Below the pieces are notes generated by a model. The model was given only the letters and a program-made list of their open reading frames with translations. It searched no databases and was not told where the DNA came from. The translations under genes were made by a program, and so were the position numbers. 64,000 nt of DNA from Siphonodentalium dalli (lineage: Eukaryota > Mollusca > Scaphopoda > Gadilida > Siphonodentaliidae), in assembly GCA_032622095.1 (NCBI GenBank), contig CP136067.1, positions 45,863,549 to 45,927,548 on the forward strand, read 5' to 3'. Position 1 is the stretch's first letter. Every line of letters starts with the position of its first letter. Shown here one piece after another: positions 10,776 through 23,265 of the stretch.

Positions 10776-12104
10776 GACTAGCAGGTTAGCCCGCCACCGG
10801 CGGCTTGTCCGAAACATGACATTTTTTTAATATTTTTGTTTAATTTTTAGCTCCACGCGTTTCAATAAGAAAAATTTGTACCCGGTAGCTCCACCCGTTT
10901 CCGAGATCTGGTCTGCGCATGCGCGAAGCTGGCGTCGCACGGACTCGGCGACCCGATAAAATTTGTACCCGGCGCAAGATACATTCACATAGCAAATTTC
11001 AAGTCGATAGCTCCACCCGTTTCCGAGATCTCGTCTGCGCATGCGCTGCACGGGCGTCGCACGGGCTCGGCGACCCGATAAAATTTGTACTCGGCGCAAG
11101 ATACATTCACATACCAAATTTCAAGTCGATAGCTCCACCCGTTTCCGATATCTCGTCTGCGCATGCGCTGCACGGGCGTCGCACGGGCTCGCCAATACGA
11201 CAGCGACGACCACCTGGTCAAACTACACTCACGTACAAAGTTTCGTCCCGATCGGTCGAGGTGTTGGTATCTGATGCAAAAGACGAAATTGTGAGTGTTG
11301 GTCAATAGTCCCCGCCGTGAACCTCATCGTCGCAAAGAGCGGACAGTCAATTAACCCCGTTGTGAACCTCAATCACCAACGCGACGTAAACATGTGTTGC
11401 GTTCTAAAAATAGGAAAGCATTTTCTCTCTGCATAATTCTGCAGATGCTAATAACATTGCTCCCCGTAGGTAGCAATATCGTTGTTGTTGATATTTACGG
11501 CTTGGGGTGCTATTTTCTTATTTAGCAAGTTTGAGCTCAATCGGTTCGAGTCTATAAAGGACACACTCATATATATGACACTTCCCGTGGGTAGCAAGTT
11601 TGAGCTCAATCGGCATTCCCTGGAATTTCCCGTAGATTGGCAGATTCCAGTAGCCTTTTATAACGGTATATCTGGGGAGAAATCTGATGCTATATTCGTG
11701 ATTATCTGGGATGATTTCGGTATATAACTATATACTGTAAAAACAAAGCGCGCCATCCGTGCTCGCAGGGTTGGTCAGAAACAAATGTTTTTTAAATTTA
11801 ATGTATGTTCCGTATATCTCTCTGCAGATGCAAATAGCGTTGAATGGCAAACAGACGCTCTTTATAGAGATGCGTCAAAAACAAACGCTCATTAAATAAT
11901 CACTTGATTAACCCACGCCGTGCCTTTGCGGTGATTTGAGATTGGAGAACGGGTGCTCTGAGCTTTTCTAAACCTTGACCACGGTCGTGTCGGTGTGATT
12001 TGACACTTACATAGGAAGTTTGAGCTCAATCTTTACACGCGTTTTGGATTCTATGAAGTACACACATACACACATATATACGAAGTCTCAAAATATATAG
12101 TATA
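10776..12104. repeat. Tandem unit 1 (1329 bp)
   Basis: It begins GACTAGCAGGTTAGCCC. It then holds a T-rich spacer, three 122-bp sub-repeats (starting 10886, 11008 and 11130), a CCCGATCGGTCGAGG block, a CTGCAGATGCTAATAAC block, two AAGTTTGAGCTCAATCGG motifs, and a CA/TA-rich end (CACACATATATACGAAG). The sub-repeat is GC-rich with frequent CpG, in contrast to the AT-rich surroundings. Open frames of 77-129 residues cross the sub-repeats, but 122 is not a multiple of three and no domain is recognised. Confidence 0.85.
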
Positions 12105-13427
12105 GACTAGCAGGTTAGCCCGCCACCGGCGGCTTGTCCGAAACATGACATTTTTTTATATATATTTTTTTTAATTTTTAGCTCCACGCGTTTCAATAAG
12201 AAAAATTTGTACCCGGTAGCTCCACCCGTTTCCGAGATCTGGTCTGCGCATGCGCGAAGCTGGCGTCGCACGGGCTCGGCGACCCGATAAAATGTGTATC
12301 CGGCGCAAGATACATTCACATACCAAATTTCAAGTCGATAGCTCCACCCGTTTCCGATATCTCGTCTGCGCATGCGCTGCACGGGCGTCGCACGGGCTCG
12401 GCGACCCGATAAAATTTGTACCCGGCGCAAGATACATTCACATACCAAATTTCAAGTCGATAGCTCCACCCGTTTCCGATATATCGTCTGCGCATGCGCT
12501 GCACGGGCGTCGCACGGGCTCGCCAATACGACAGCGACGACCACCTGGTCAAACTACACTCACGTACCAAGTTTCGTCCCGATCGGTCGAGGTGTTGGTA
12601 TCTGATGCAAAAGACGAAATTGTGAGTGTTGGTCAATAGTCCCCGCCGTGAACCTCATCGTCGCAAAGAGCGGACAGTCAATTAACCCCGTTGTGAACCT
12701 CAATCACCAACGCGACGTAAACATGTGTTGCGTTCTAAAAATAGGAAAGCATTTTCTCTCTGCATAATTCTGCAGATGCTAATAACATTGCTCCCCGTAG
12801 GTAGCAATATCGTTGTTGTTGATATTTACGGCTTGGGGTGCTATTTTCTTATTTAGCAAGTTTGAGCTCAATCGGTTCGAGTCTATAAAGGACACACTCA
12901 TATATATGACACTTCCCGTGGGTAGCAAGTTTGAGCTCAATCGGCATTCCCTGGAATTTCCCGTAGATTGGCAGATTCCAGTAGCCTTTTATAACGGTAT
13001 ATCTGGGGAGAAATCTGATGCTATATTCGTGATTATCTGGGATGATTTCGGTATATAACTATATACTGTAAAAACAAAGCGCGCCATCCGTGCTCGCAGG
13101 GTTGGTCAGAAACAAATGTTTTTTAAATTTAATGTATGTTCCGTATATCTCTCTGCAGATGCAAATAGCGTTGAATGGCAAACAGACGCTCTTTATAGAG
13201 ATGCGTCAAAAACAAACGCTCATTAAATAATCACTTGATTAACCCACGCCGTGCCTTTGCGGTGATTTGAGATTGGAGAACGGTTGCTCTGAGCTTTTCT
13301 AAACCTTGACCACGGTCGTGTCGGTGGGATTTGACACTTACATAGGAAGTTTGAGCTCAATCTTTACACGCGTTTTGGATTCTATGAAGTACACACATAT
13401 ATACGAAGTCTCAAAATATATAGTATA
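12105..13427. repeat. Tandem unit 2 (1323 bp)
   Basis: This is a near-identical copy of the preceding unit. It has three 122-bp sub-repeats (starting 12217, 12339 and 12461), and the downstream half differs by only isolated changes. The high identity over more than 1.3 kb indicates recent duplication or homogenisation. Confidence 0.88.
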
Positions 13428-14645
13428 GACTAGCAGGTTAGCCCGCCACCGGCGGCTTGTCCGAAACATGACATTTTTTATATATATTTTTTTAATTTTT
13501 AGCTCCACGCGTTTCAATAAGAAAAATTTGTACCCGGTAGCTCCACCCGTTTCCGAGATCTGGTCTGCGCATGCGCGAAGCTGGCGTCGCACGGGCTCGG
13601 CTACCCGATAAAATGTGTATCCGGCGCAAGATACATTCACATACCAAATTTCAAGTCGATAGCTCCACCCGTTTCCGATATCTCGTCTGCGCATGCGCTG
13701 CACGGGCGTCGCACGGGCTCGCCAATACGACAGCGACGACCACCTGGTCAAACTACACTCACGTACCAAGTTTCGTCCCGATCGGTCGAGGTGTTGGTAT
13801 CTGATGCAAAAGACAAAATTGTGAGTGTTGGTCAATAGTCCCCGCCGTGAACCTCATCGTCGCAAAGAGCGGACAGTCAATTAACCCCGTTGTGAACCTC
13901 AATCACCAACGCGACGTAAACATGTGTTGCGTTCTAAAAATAGGAAAGCACTTTCTCTCTGCATAATTCTGCAGATGCTAATAACGTTGCTCCCCGTAGG
14001 TAGCAATATCGTTGTTGTTGATATTTACGGCTTGGGGGCTATTTTCTTATTTAGCAAGTTTGAGCTCAATCGGTTCGAGTCTATAAAGGACACACTCATA
14101 TATATGACACTTCCCGTGGGTAGCAAGTTTGAGCTCAATCGGCATTCCCTGGAATTTCCCGTAGATTGGCAGATTCCAGTAGCTTTATAACGATATATCT
14201 GGGGAGAAATCTGATGCTATATTCGTGATTATCTGGGATGATTTCGGTATATAACTATATACTGTAAAAACAAAGCGCGCCATCCGTGCCCCGTGCTCGC
14301 AGGGTTGGTCAGAAACAAATGTTTTTTAAATTTAATGTATGTTCCGTATATCTCTCTGCAGATGCAAATAACGTTGAATGGCAAACAGACGCTCTTTATA
14401 GAGATGCGTCAAAAACAAACGCTCATTAAATAATCACTTGATTAACCCACGCCGTGCCTTTGCGGTGATTTGAGATTGGAGAACGGGTGCTCTGAGCTTC
14501 TCTAAACCTTGACCACGGTCGTGTCGGTGGGATTTGACACTTACATAGGAAGTTTGAGCTCAATCTTTACACGCGTTTTGGATTCTATGAAGTACACACA
14601 CACACACACACATATATACGAAGTCTCAAAATATATAGTATAGAT
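13428..14645. repeat. Tandem unit 3 (about 1.22 kb)
   Basis: This is the third near-identical copy. It has only two 122-bp sub-repeats (13538 and 13660), which accounts for most of its shorter length. It ends in an expanded CA run (about 14592-14612) and a TAGA run (14640-14662) where the next GACTAGCAGG block would start, so the array stops here. Confidence 0.88.
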
Positions 14646-14662
14646 AGATAGATAGATAGATA

Positions 14663-15900
14663 TATTAAATAGCACTATATACTGGTGGCAGGTTAAAACA
14701 ATGTATGACTTACTTACCAACCAGAACCTGACTTTGTGCACGAACAAATAACAGTCAGATCATTGCCCTAAAGAAACTATATCCTGATTCAGGAGAAATC
14801 CATAAGAAATGTATTGTTGAGAGATTCCAATTTTTGGTTCAAACTTAGTTAATTTCAGTTTTCCAAAGTGAGGGTATGAATTGCCAATAAAAATCATCAG
14901 AAAGTAAACAGCTGGGTTTAACACTGACTGTATTAACACTAGGTCGTGTCCAATCATCTAGTCAAACATACACTTTAAAATAAACTTCCTGGTCCAAATC
15001 CCAATCAGGATCGATTAATCACGTTATTTCAAGGAATGTCCACAACCAACCTCAGATTGATTACAGTCATATAAAATCCAGCTATGTGATATCTGGATAT
15101 GTCATTTCAAAAATCCCATCACTAACTCCAAAAAAATGATAATTAAATCTCATTCATTCTTAAATAGAGGACTCCCAAATAAGGATTTAATTTTATTTAT
15201 GGAAATTGCTCGGCTAAAAACCGAAATGTGTGAAGAAACTATAACATATTTCAAATTCCTCTCGCAGGTAAAGTGTTATTTACTATATTTGATGCATGTA
15301 TAGTTTGTTTTAGTCATTCTTGTGAATGCTTTAGCAATTTTCTCTTAAAGTTTACCCAAATAGTTCCCGGAGTCCATATTTGAGTGGTTTGGTTAATCCT
15401 TAATGAGTATTGATCTGGCATTCATTGGTGTTGTAGCAGCAGTCGCGAAGACACACCATTACATATGTACGTTACGTTGTCGAGAGGATTAAAGGATAAT
15501 CCGATCCGATGGTTCCCCGAATCATCAGATACCAACAACAACAACATTTCTTCAAAAGACGCTTTAGTTATCAGAATAGTTTAATTACAAATAAATAATG
15601 CTAACCACTGTCAACTCTTTAGTATAACATTTTCCAAAACGTGTTATATATCAACATTTTGTTGAACGCATCTGGTATCGATAGTATGTCGAAATACGTC
15701 AAATATTTTCTAGGCCGCGAAACATTCCAAGTGCTGATAAATAACAGATTTCAAAAATCGATATCTGATAAATCTGAGTTTTGATGGGTGGGTTCCTAGA
15801 CTCGAATCGAATCGAATCTTTTTTATCCCCGAAGTCAAAGAAATAGTAATTTAGGAGCGTTAATTCGGATTATGAACATTTAATGAGAATTAATATGGTA
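14663..15900. other. No gene recognised
   Basis: AT-rich sequence with short unrecognised frames. The segment near 15420-15500 (GCAGCAGTCGC.ACACACCATTACAT) is a fragment of the repeat duplicated at 16.9 and 18.3 kb. Nothing else could be supported. Confidence 0.5.
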
Positions 15901-15919
15901 GCATGCTTTTGCTTGCTTG

Positions 15920-18730
15920 ATCTGGTATTCATCGTTGTCATCCCTGGTCAAGTGGTGATGCTAATGTGCTATGATGCGGCTGGGTCATGCTGAAATGCTA
16001 TTATGCTGTCTATGATATGTTTAAGACGGGTTGTATTAGTTGTTATCAAAAGCACCGTTATAATTTTTGAATTTGTCATTTTCGCGGTGTTCCGATAATC
16101 TGAACATATGCAGGAAAAGCAATTATGCATATCAAACATTCAAAAACATATATATTGCGAAATATGTTCAATACTCGTTGTATTAGTTGTTGAAAATCGA
16201 ATATAATCAAGATGGTTATTCACGTCGTTTTAGAAACACCAGCGCAGGCATTATCATAATTTAAAAAACATATATGTTTTTGAATGTTTCTTACACACAC
16301 ATTGGTTTATTCTCAAATCGCTCGGATTAACCAAAGACCGCGAAAATGACTACTTTAGAAAAAAAATAACGGCAATTTTTCGTAACGGCAACTGCTTGCC
16401 TTACCCGCATCATAGCAATTGGTTTAAGCATAGTTTATTTATCCACCAAATATATAATATACATAATATAAATTGAACGAGGGAATTCACAAGGAATTAA
16501 TATAATGTATATGGTAATATGTGATATATCTGGTAGATAGGGAAAACGACAGTAAGCACATGGCTTTTCAGGTGTCGTTCTCCCCATGTATCATCTAGGG
16601 CCCCTGTATAATATACTATATAAATCATCATGGAAATTGACGTTAGTGTCGGGACCGGACAGTAGATAGATAATTCGGATATTACATTGGTCCTGTGATT
16701 TTTGGGTATAAAGAATAAGAGGAGAATTTAAGATAAGAAGACAAAGATGGAGGGGAGTGGTGAGGGGAGGGGAATGGAACGGATTATTCATTTTATTACA
16801 TGTTACGTATGATGCTTATCATAGCAATTCAGCAGGACCACCAGCATCATAGCATATTAGTAGGACCACTTGACCAGAGGTGGTTGTTGCAGCTGCAGTC
16901 GCTGGGACGCACCATTATATATATTTTATACAGGTACGGTACGTTGTCAGATGATTAGCGTATAACTATGAAATAACACCATCACACAGAAACCAGCAAT
17001 CCCCAGTGCCCTCCCTTTGTGTGGATTGCCAGTCTGCGCATGTCGGGAATCTTAACAAGCTTCATCGTCGCAAGACGGATTATACCAGCCTAATGAGCAA
17101 CGCACTCTGGTCCCAATGGTAGCCCAGTGCAGACGTCGCGAGTTCAATATATTATCAAATGTATAATTAGCGCGCGCACCGCAATTTCTTGATAGCCGTG
17201 GTCCAATGGGCATTTTATTTATAGATAATTGTTTTTTCCGGTTTAAAAGTCGAACTGCGCAACCAGGATTCAGAGTCCGGTAAAAGGTGTAGTTGGGTAT
17301 TTCAATTTCGTTTATTGTCCTTTACATTATTATGCCAATAACGTTGATTTTTGGTTTGTGACAAGCTATGTCAATTACCAATAAAAGAAATTTAAATGAT
17401 AATTTGTAAGTCTTATATTTCAACTTTTATAGATATTTTTCGCTCTGCAGCTCACTGATGGTTGTGGTCAGAGACGGCCGAGTCGGCCGCCGGTTCGTTA
17501 ATTAGGTGCTGGTTGTTATTGTTATTTTAACGGAATTCTGTGTTGGTTATTCGTGAAACCAATATATTTTATATTCTATAATTACAAACATGGGTATATA
17601 ATATATTATCTTGAGCGCGTTATTATTTCTGACTATGGTTTTCTTGTGTATTGCATGCCAATTGTTTTCGCTCCAATAGGGGTATTCGATGTCGCTGGAG
17701 CAAACTGATTTACTAATAAAACATGATCACGAATCTTTGTAAGCAACCGTAAAATAATAATCGTGATGACCTATATTCTTCTAGCACCCAGCGTTGGGCG
17801 AATACACCCCTGCTCAAGTTGTCCTGCTAACGTGATATGATGCGGTTGGGTCCTGCTGAATTGCTATGATAATGTTAGGGCAAACTGATGCTGTTAACAA
17901 AAAGAACCGTCATATTTTTTTATCCAGGAAAAGCCATTATGCGTAATAAACATTCACCAACATATATATTTCAGAATATTTTAATAATCGTTGCATTAGT
18001 TGTTGCAAATCGACTATAATCAAGATGGTTATTCACGTCGTTTTAGAAACACCAGCGCAGGCATTATTATATTTTTCAAAAACAAATATGTTCGTGAATG
18101 TTTCATACAAACACACTGGTTTATTCTCAAATCGCTCGGATTAGCCAAACACCGCGAAAGTGACAATTTTAGAAAAAAATAACGGTACTCTTTCGTAGCG
18201 GCATTTGTTTGCCCTATACCCGCTTCGTAGAAATTCAGCAGGACCACAGCATCATGGTATATTGGCAGGACCACTTAACCAGGTGTTGTTGTTGCCACTG
18301 AAGTCGCTGGGACGCACCATTACATGTATGTTAATCGTTGTCAGAAATTAACGTAACTATAAAATAACACCACCACCACCACCACACAGAAACCAACAGT
18401 CCCCAGTGTCCTCCATTTGTGTGGATTGCCAGTCTGCGCATGTCGGGAATCTAACAAGCTTCATCGTCGCAAGACGGATTATACCAGCCTAATGAGCAAC
18501 GCACTATGGCCCCAATGGTAGCCCAGTGCAGACGTCGCGAGTTCAATATATTATCAAATGTATAATGTATTGTATGCCAATTGTTTTCGCTCCAACAGGG
18601 GTATTCGATGTCGCCGGAGCAAACTGATTTACTAATGAAACATGACCACGAATCTTTGTAAGCAACCGTAAAATAATAATCCTGATGACCTATATTCTTC
18701 TAGCCCTCAGCGTTGGGCGAATATCTACGG
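15920..18730 (+). repeat. Diverged direct duplication (about 15920-17810 and 17815-18730)
   Basis: Blocks recur in the same order: a GATGCGG-TGGGTC block (15970, 17835), ATCAAGATGGTTATTCACGT (16209, 18019), AGCAGGACCAC with a GACGCACCATTA block (16830, 18236), a 190-bp block from CCCCAGTG to TTATCAAATGTATAAT (about 16995-17165, 18398-18566), and CCAATTGTTTTCGCTCC (17659, 18578). In the second copy the last two blocks are adjacent, so it lacks about 480 bp present in the first. A weaker relative of the first block lies near 5350-5480. No coding potential is seen. It may be a tandemly duplicated dispersed element. Confidence 0.7.
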
Positions 18731-19064
18731 CTACAATCACACATGTACTTATTTGTCTGCAAAATTATACTGGCAATTTGGTAGTTAAGTGACGAAAGGG
18801 ATTAATAATATGGCAACCGTTTAGGGAGCCATTAATCAAGCAACTGATGACGATCTATGGTGTCATTTCGACCTTTCCAATAATGTGGGAACCTTTTCTA
18901 ACCGTTCAAAATTATTTATTTTGGCTAGTTAACTTTAGTTTGGTATGTATACGTTCAAAATCTATTTTCCATATTTCTATAAACCGCTTCTGGGTCATGC
19001 CTCACAACTTTTATCATGACGGACGAGGAAACCAGTATACCTGTGCAAATTGGGCACCAGTACC

Positions 19065-19454
19065 TTAACCCTTTACCCAACAAACCGGCCAAAACCGGCC
19101 AAGTAAAGCTTCAACAGCCTAAAATATCTTCGGTCTGTCTCAATAGAACCATACAAATGTGGGTATCATTGGAACCGGCTCATTGACCACATTGTGATGG
19201 TTACAGTTATGCCCTGTGCCAATGCATTCTCTTATATATGCGAGTCGACCATAGGTCGCCTCGCATATATAAGAGAATGCATTGGCCTAAAAAAAATCTT
19301 TTTTTACCATTTTTTCTTACATTCTTTAACAATTTTATAATTTTTAATGTGTTAAGCCAATGCATTCTCTTATATATGCGAGGCGACCTATGGTCGACTC
19401 GCATATATAAGAGAATGCATTGGCACAGGGCCCTTCTGTTGGGTAAAGGGTTAA
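19065..19454. mobile_element. piggyBac-like MITE, subfamily A, copy 2
   Basis: This is a 390-bp element bounded by TTAACCCTTTACCCAACA and its complement, with TTAA on both sides. It carries two intact 67-bp hairpins (19219-19285 and 19357-19423) separated by an A/T-rich spacer, plus a CCGGCCAAAACCGGCC dyad near the left end. It is almost identical to the copies at 26517 and 39028, implying recent activity. Confidence 0.85.
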
Positions 19455-20155
19455 ACACTCCCATCAGTTTAATATGTCTTACAGCTACCTTCGTCTTCCG
19501 TCACGATATGCATACACATATTTTATACTCTTATCATGTGAAAAAATATATGTATGCCGACAGAAACACCTGCCGTTTTACTATTCTGTATTCCTTTGTT
19601 GACTTGTAGATAGCCGTGGGTTCACACCTTCCGGTTGTAAGATGAAGTATCATACTGGTTTTTATCTGCCATTCCGATGAGCCAGTGTGGCGTCTGTGCA
19701 CCCCGTTTTAAGTTACTAGATCCGACATCCACTTTGAAAAAATTGGCATAAAAAATAATTATACTGGCAATTCGTTGCAGACGGACACACAGTTTGCACA
19801 TTTTTCCGCGACAAACGTCTGAACTTAGGAACAAGGTTATTATTGTAATTATTTACGAATGTATGATTGCAAGGTCGACACTTGCCATGTATTTTGAGGT
19901 CAATTGTAGGCCAAATATCGCACAATTACATGTGTAGCGGCACACTTACAGAGAGCTTACTGACCAGATAGTAAACGGTGGGTCAAATGCAATGACTTAT
20001 GAGTGTCCTTTATGTTATAGCACACCATAAGTTTCTGTGATAAATTACCTGGAAATTTATAGCGTTACTATGGCTACGATCACATACGGAAATAAATTCC
20101 TAACATTTTTAGAAAATTCTTCGCTGAAGGCTATAGTTTGATATTTATATAAATG
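19455..20155. other. No gene recognised
   Basis: AT-rich sequence with a few short frames on both strands. The phrase ATTATACTGGCAATT occurs here (near 19757) and near 18764. Nothing functional can be supported. Confidence 0.5.
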
Positions 20156-20164
20156 AAAATATAC

Positions 20165-21738
20165 CGGTGTGACTAAACACCGCCCGGACCAGCCCGGACC
20201 AGCCCGGACCAGCCCGGGCCAGCCCGGACCCCCCATATGGACTATATGAGTGATTATAAGGGCAATATAAGTGCAGGGGTGTCATGGAAACCCACTCAGG
20301 GTCGCTATTGACTCTCAAAATGCCGGCATCGGAGATAATTTTCGCCGCGAAATGAAGCTAACAGCCCGGACCGCCCCTGCTGCGTCCAGGTGTGATTTTA
20401 GTATTCACATCTGTGCGAGGGTGTTAATGAAACCCAAATACGCACGGAGAGTGGTCAAGGTCAAACGGAAGTGCCGCTTATTAACCCCTAAACTTTCCAG
20501 ATTCATCCAGAATTACAAAATTGCGCCCCCAATAAACAAACTCACAGCCCGGACCCCCTTAATGTCCTCGTACTTCTAATAACTCCTTACATATGTGTTG
20601 TGGAACTACCCTCGACTACACTCACGAAGATACAATGGCGAGTCGCCCACAAAAGCCTGGCAATTAACCCACAAAATGCCGCCATCGACTATTATGTTTA
20701 CCCATAACGACACTGACAGCCCGGACCAGCCCGGACCATCCCGGTCCAGCCCGGACCCCCCATATGGACTATATGAGTGATTTTAAGGCCAATATAAGTG
20801 CAGGGGTGTCATGGAAACACACTCAGGGTCGCTATTAACCCTCAAAATGCCGGCATCGGCGAAAATGTTCGCCGCGAAATGAAGCTAACAGCCCGGACCA
20901 CCCCTGCTGCGTCCAGGTGTGATTTTAGTATCCATATCTGTGCGAGGGTGTTAATGAAACCCAAATACGCGCGGAGAGTGGTCAAGGTCAAACGGAAGTG
21001 CAGTTTATTAACCCCTAAACTTCCCAGATTCAGCCAGAATTACAAAATTGCGCCCCCAATAAACAAACTCACAGCCCGGACCCTCTTAATGTACTCGTAC
21101 TTCTAATAACTCCTTTCCATGACACCCCTGCACTTATATTGGCCTTAAAGTCACTCATATAGTCCATATGGGGAGTCCGGGCTGGACCGGGATGGTCCGG
21201 GCTGGTCCGGGCTGTCAGCGTCGTTATGGGTAAACATAATATAGTCGATGGCGGCATTTTGGGGGTTAATTGCCAGGCATTTGTGGGCGACTCGCCCTTG
21301 TATCTTCATGAGTGTAGTCGAGGGTAGTTCCACAACACATATGTAAAGAGTTATTATAAGTACGAGGACATTAAGGGGGTCCGGGCTGTGAGTTTGTTTA
21401 TTAGGGGCGCAATTTTGTAATTCTGGATGAATCTGGGAAGTTTAGGGGTTAATAAGCGGCACTTCCGTTTGACCTTGACCACTCTCCGTGCGTATTTGGG
21501 TTTCATTAACACCCTCGCACAGATATGAATACTAAAATCACACCTGGACGCAGCAGGGGTGGTCCGGGCTGTTAGCTTCATTTCGCGGCGAAAATTTTCG
21601 CCGATGCCGGCATTTTGAGGGTTAATAGCGACCCTGAGTGGGTTTCCATGACACCCCTGCACTTATATTGCCCTTAAAATCACTCATATAGTCCATATGG
21701 GGGGTCCGGGCTGGTCCGGGCAGTGTTTAGTCACACCC
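20165..21738. mobile_element. Fold-back / Mutator-like element with 9-bp target duplication
   Basis: The 9-mer AAAATATAC flanks both ends (20156-20164 and 21739-21747). The inner ends are inverted (GGTGTGACTAAACAC and complement), followed by multiple AGCCCGGACC decamers. The left half holds two direct copies of a ~420-bp block (20205-20590 and 20760-21106). The right half (21107-21738) is a long inverse of the left, including the part between the blocks. A 9-bp duplication is characteristic of Mutator-like elements, but long nested arms without transposase also fit a fold-back element. The GC-rich interior contrasts with its surroundings. Confidence 0.75.
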
Positions 21739-21802
21739 AAAATATACTTATAGTGCATCTTCGTCACAGTATACTACATGGTCAGTGAGATCTGTGCTCT
21801 TT

Positions 21803-21903
21803 AAAAACACTTCTTCAAATATTTCCGTTATTTCATCAAAAACACTTCTTCAAATATCTCCGTTATTTCGTCAAAAACACTTCTTCAAATATCTCTGTTA
21901 TTT
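21803..21903 (+). repeat. 35-bp tandem repeat, about 2.9 copies
   Basis: Units start at 21803, 21838 and 21873 with AAAAACACTTCTTCAAATAT and differ at a few positions. The last unit is truncated. It is non-coding. Confidence 0.85.
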
Positions 21904-22078
21904 AGTTAATTCAAATTAAATTAAATTATTAGCGTTAATGGTTCTTCAACGCGTGGTTGCGATTGACCATATATTAATGGCCTTTTTTGGGTTCCGATCG
22001 TGCATTTATAAATGGCCAATCCTTAAAGAATTTCCTGGAAAGGGGACACCAATAGTTGACAAATTTCCTAAAATTTTG

Positions 22079-22157
22079 CGAAAACCCTGTGGCAATGCAT
22101 TATTTGATATATGCGAGTCTCCCATACATAAAATAATGCACTGGCACAGGGTTTTCG
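22079..22157. repeat. Shared hairpin, diverged solo copy
   Basis: CGAAAACCCTGTG and its complement CACAGGGTTTTCG enclose a GCAATGCATTATTTGATA hairpin with centre GCGAGTCTCCCATAC. It belongs to the hairpin family carried by the TTAA MITEs, but I cannot find TTAA ends around it. It lies inside a 184-residue open frame (21938-22492) that is unrecognised and crosses two repeats, so the frame is unlikely to be a gene. Confidence 0.6.
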
Positions 22158-22368
22158 TCATTTCAGGCTGCGCAAATTTGTCAGTGCGTGAATGGATAAT
22201 AAGAGAACAACACGCTTTGCGATTTACTAATAAATTATTTATCAGTATCTGTACAATGGGCTATCTAAGTGCACACGAAGATCAAGCAACAGTGACGTTC
22301 GCAGCAGGCATCGACATGGCCAGCGGAGAAACAGGTATGGCAAACCCCATGAGTAGCTATAATATCTA

Positions 22369-22581
22369 CAGTAATGCTCTAATTAATCGACCTCTTAACC
22401 AAAGCAGAATTATGGGTAACTTTTCAGGATTTAGTCGGAAATATGGCTTGTTGCCATTCATCGGAAAGCTCTCCCCGAGAGCTTTCCGATGAATGGCATC
22501 AAGCCATATTTCCGACTAAATCCTGAAAAGTTACCCATAATTCTGCTTTGGTTAAGAGGTCGATTAATTAGAGCATTACTG
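22369..22581. mobile_element. Palindromic pogo/Tc1-like MITE, copy B1
   Basis: This is a 213-bp nearly perfect palindrome with ends CAGTAATGCTCTAATTAATC and complement, flanked by TA on both sides (22367-22368 and 22582-22583). CAGT ends and a TA target are typical of Tc1/mariner, and the ATTAATCGA stretch recalls pogo/Tigger ends. The central dyad is GAGAGCTTTCC-type. Other copies are at 26067, 28531, 39014 and 50344. Confidence 0.8.
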
Positions 22582-22913
22582 TATATCCAGCTATTGTATC
22601 TAAATATGAGTAATGTTGATGTGTGGGATAATCCAATTAACAAAATAAACAGTTGAATGCACATCAACTACATATTGATATAGATACATCATATCATCAC
22701 ATGTGTGCACAATTATTGTTCCCAGTTTCCTGCTTTCGTGAAGTATAAATCTTAAAGATAAGTGACCATGACCATATGACTATGCGCACCAGTAAAATGA
22801 GATACATGTACATGTATATGTATGATTCCCTATCGTCCCTAGATATTGTAGAGTCTGTAGAAACAGTATTTTGTTATGGATTCCCTCATTCTGGTGTGAC
22901 ACAAACAAATGTT

Positions 22914-23265
22914 GAAGGGATACTGTACACTAAATCCGACCATTATTGGGACCATCTCCTTTTATACTCAGCAGAATATATGCAACAAATTATTGAATTT
23001 GATCCATGGATTAGTGAAAAATACACTCATATGCTCTATGAACGATGCAAACAACATGGTAATTATAATGAAAATGAATTTATGATTGCAGCCATTTATT
23101 CATTTTCATTATAATTACCATGATGTTTGCATCGATCTTAGAGCATACAAGTGCATTTTGCACTAATCCATGGATCAATTTCATTCATTTGTTGCATATA
23201 GTCTGTTCAGTATAAAAGGAGATGGTCGCATAAATGACAGGGTTTACTGTACAGTATCCCTTTAA
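22914..23265. mobile_element. 352-bp palindromic MITE
   Basis: The arms 22914-23085 and 23097-23265 are inverse copies with ends GAAGGGATACTGTACA / TGTACAGTATCCCTTT. Identity is highest around the axis (AAATGAATTTATGATTGC) and drops outward. A similar left end (AAGTGGGCACTATACACTAA) occurs near 41968. The 112-residue open frame here reads through the arms and is not a gene. Confidence 0.7.

Noticed and set aside
10827-13835. Arg-rich frames of 77-165 residues on both strands, repeated in each tandem unit
   Set aside because: They follow the 122-bp sub-repeat, shift frame between units and are open on both strands. Shared sequence reflects tandem duplication, not coding constraint.
17095-17160. 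tRNA-like A-box (TAGCCCAGTGCAG) and B-box-like GAGTTCAA
   Set aside because: The boxes are only about ten bases apart and no cloverleaf can be drawn. It is part of the duplicated repeat.
21938-22492. 184-residue forward frame
   Set aside because: It runs through a shared hairpin and one arm of a palindromic MITE, and no family resemblance is seen.
22776-23114. 112-residue frame encoding a plausible-looking protein
   Set aside because: Most of it is the left arm of a 352-bp palindrome, and the right arm is not open in the matching frame.
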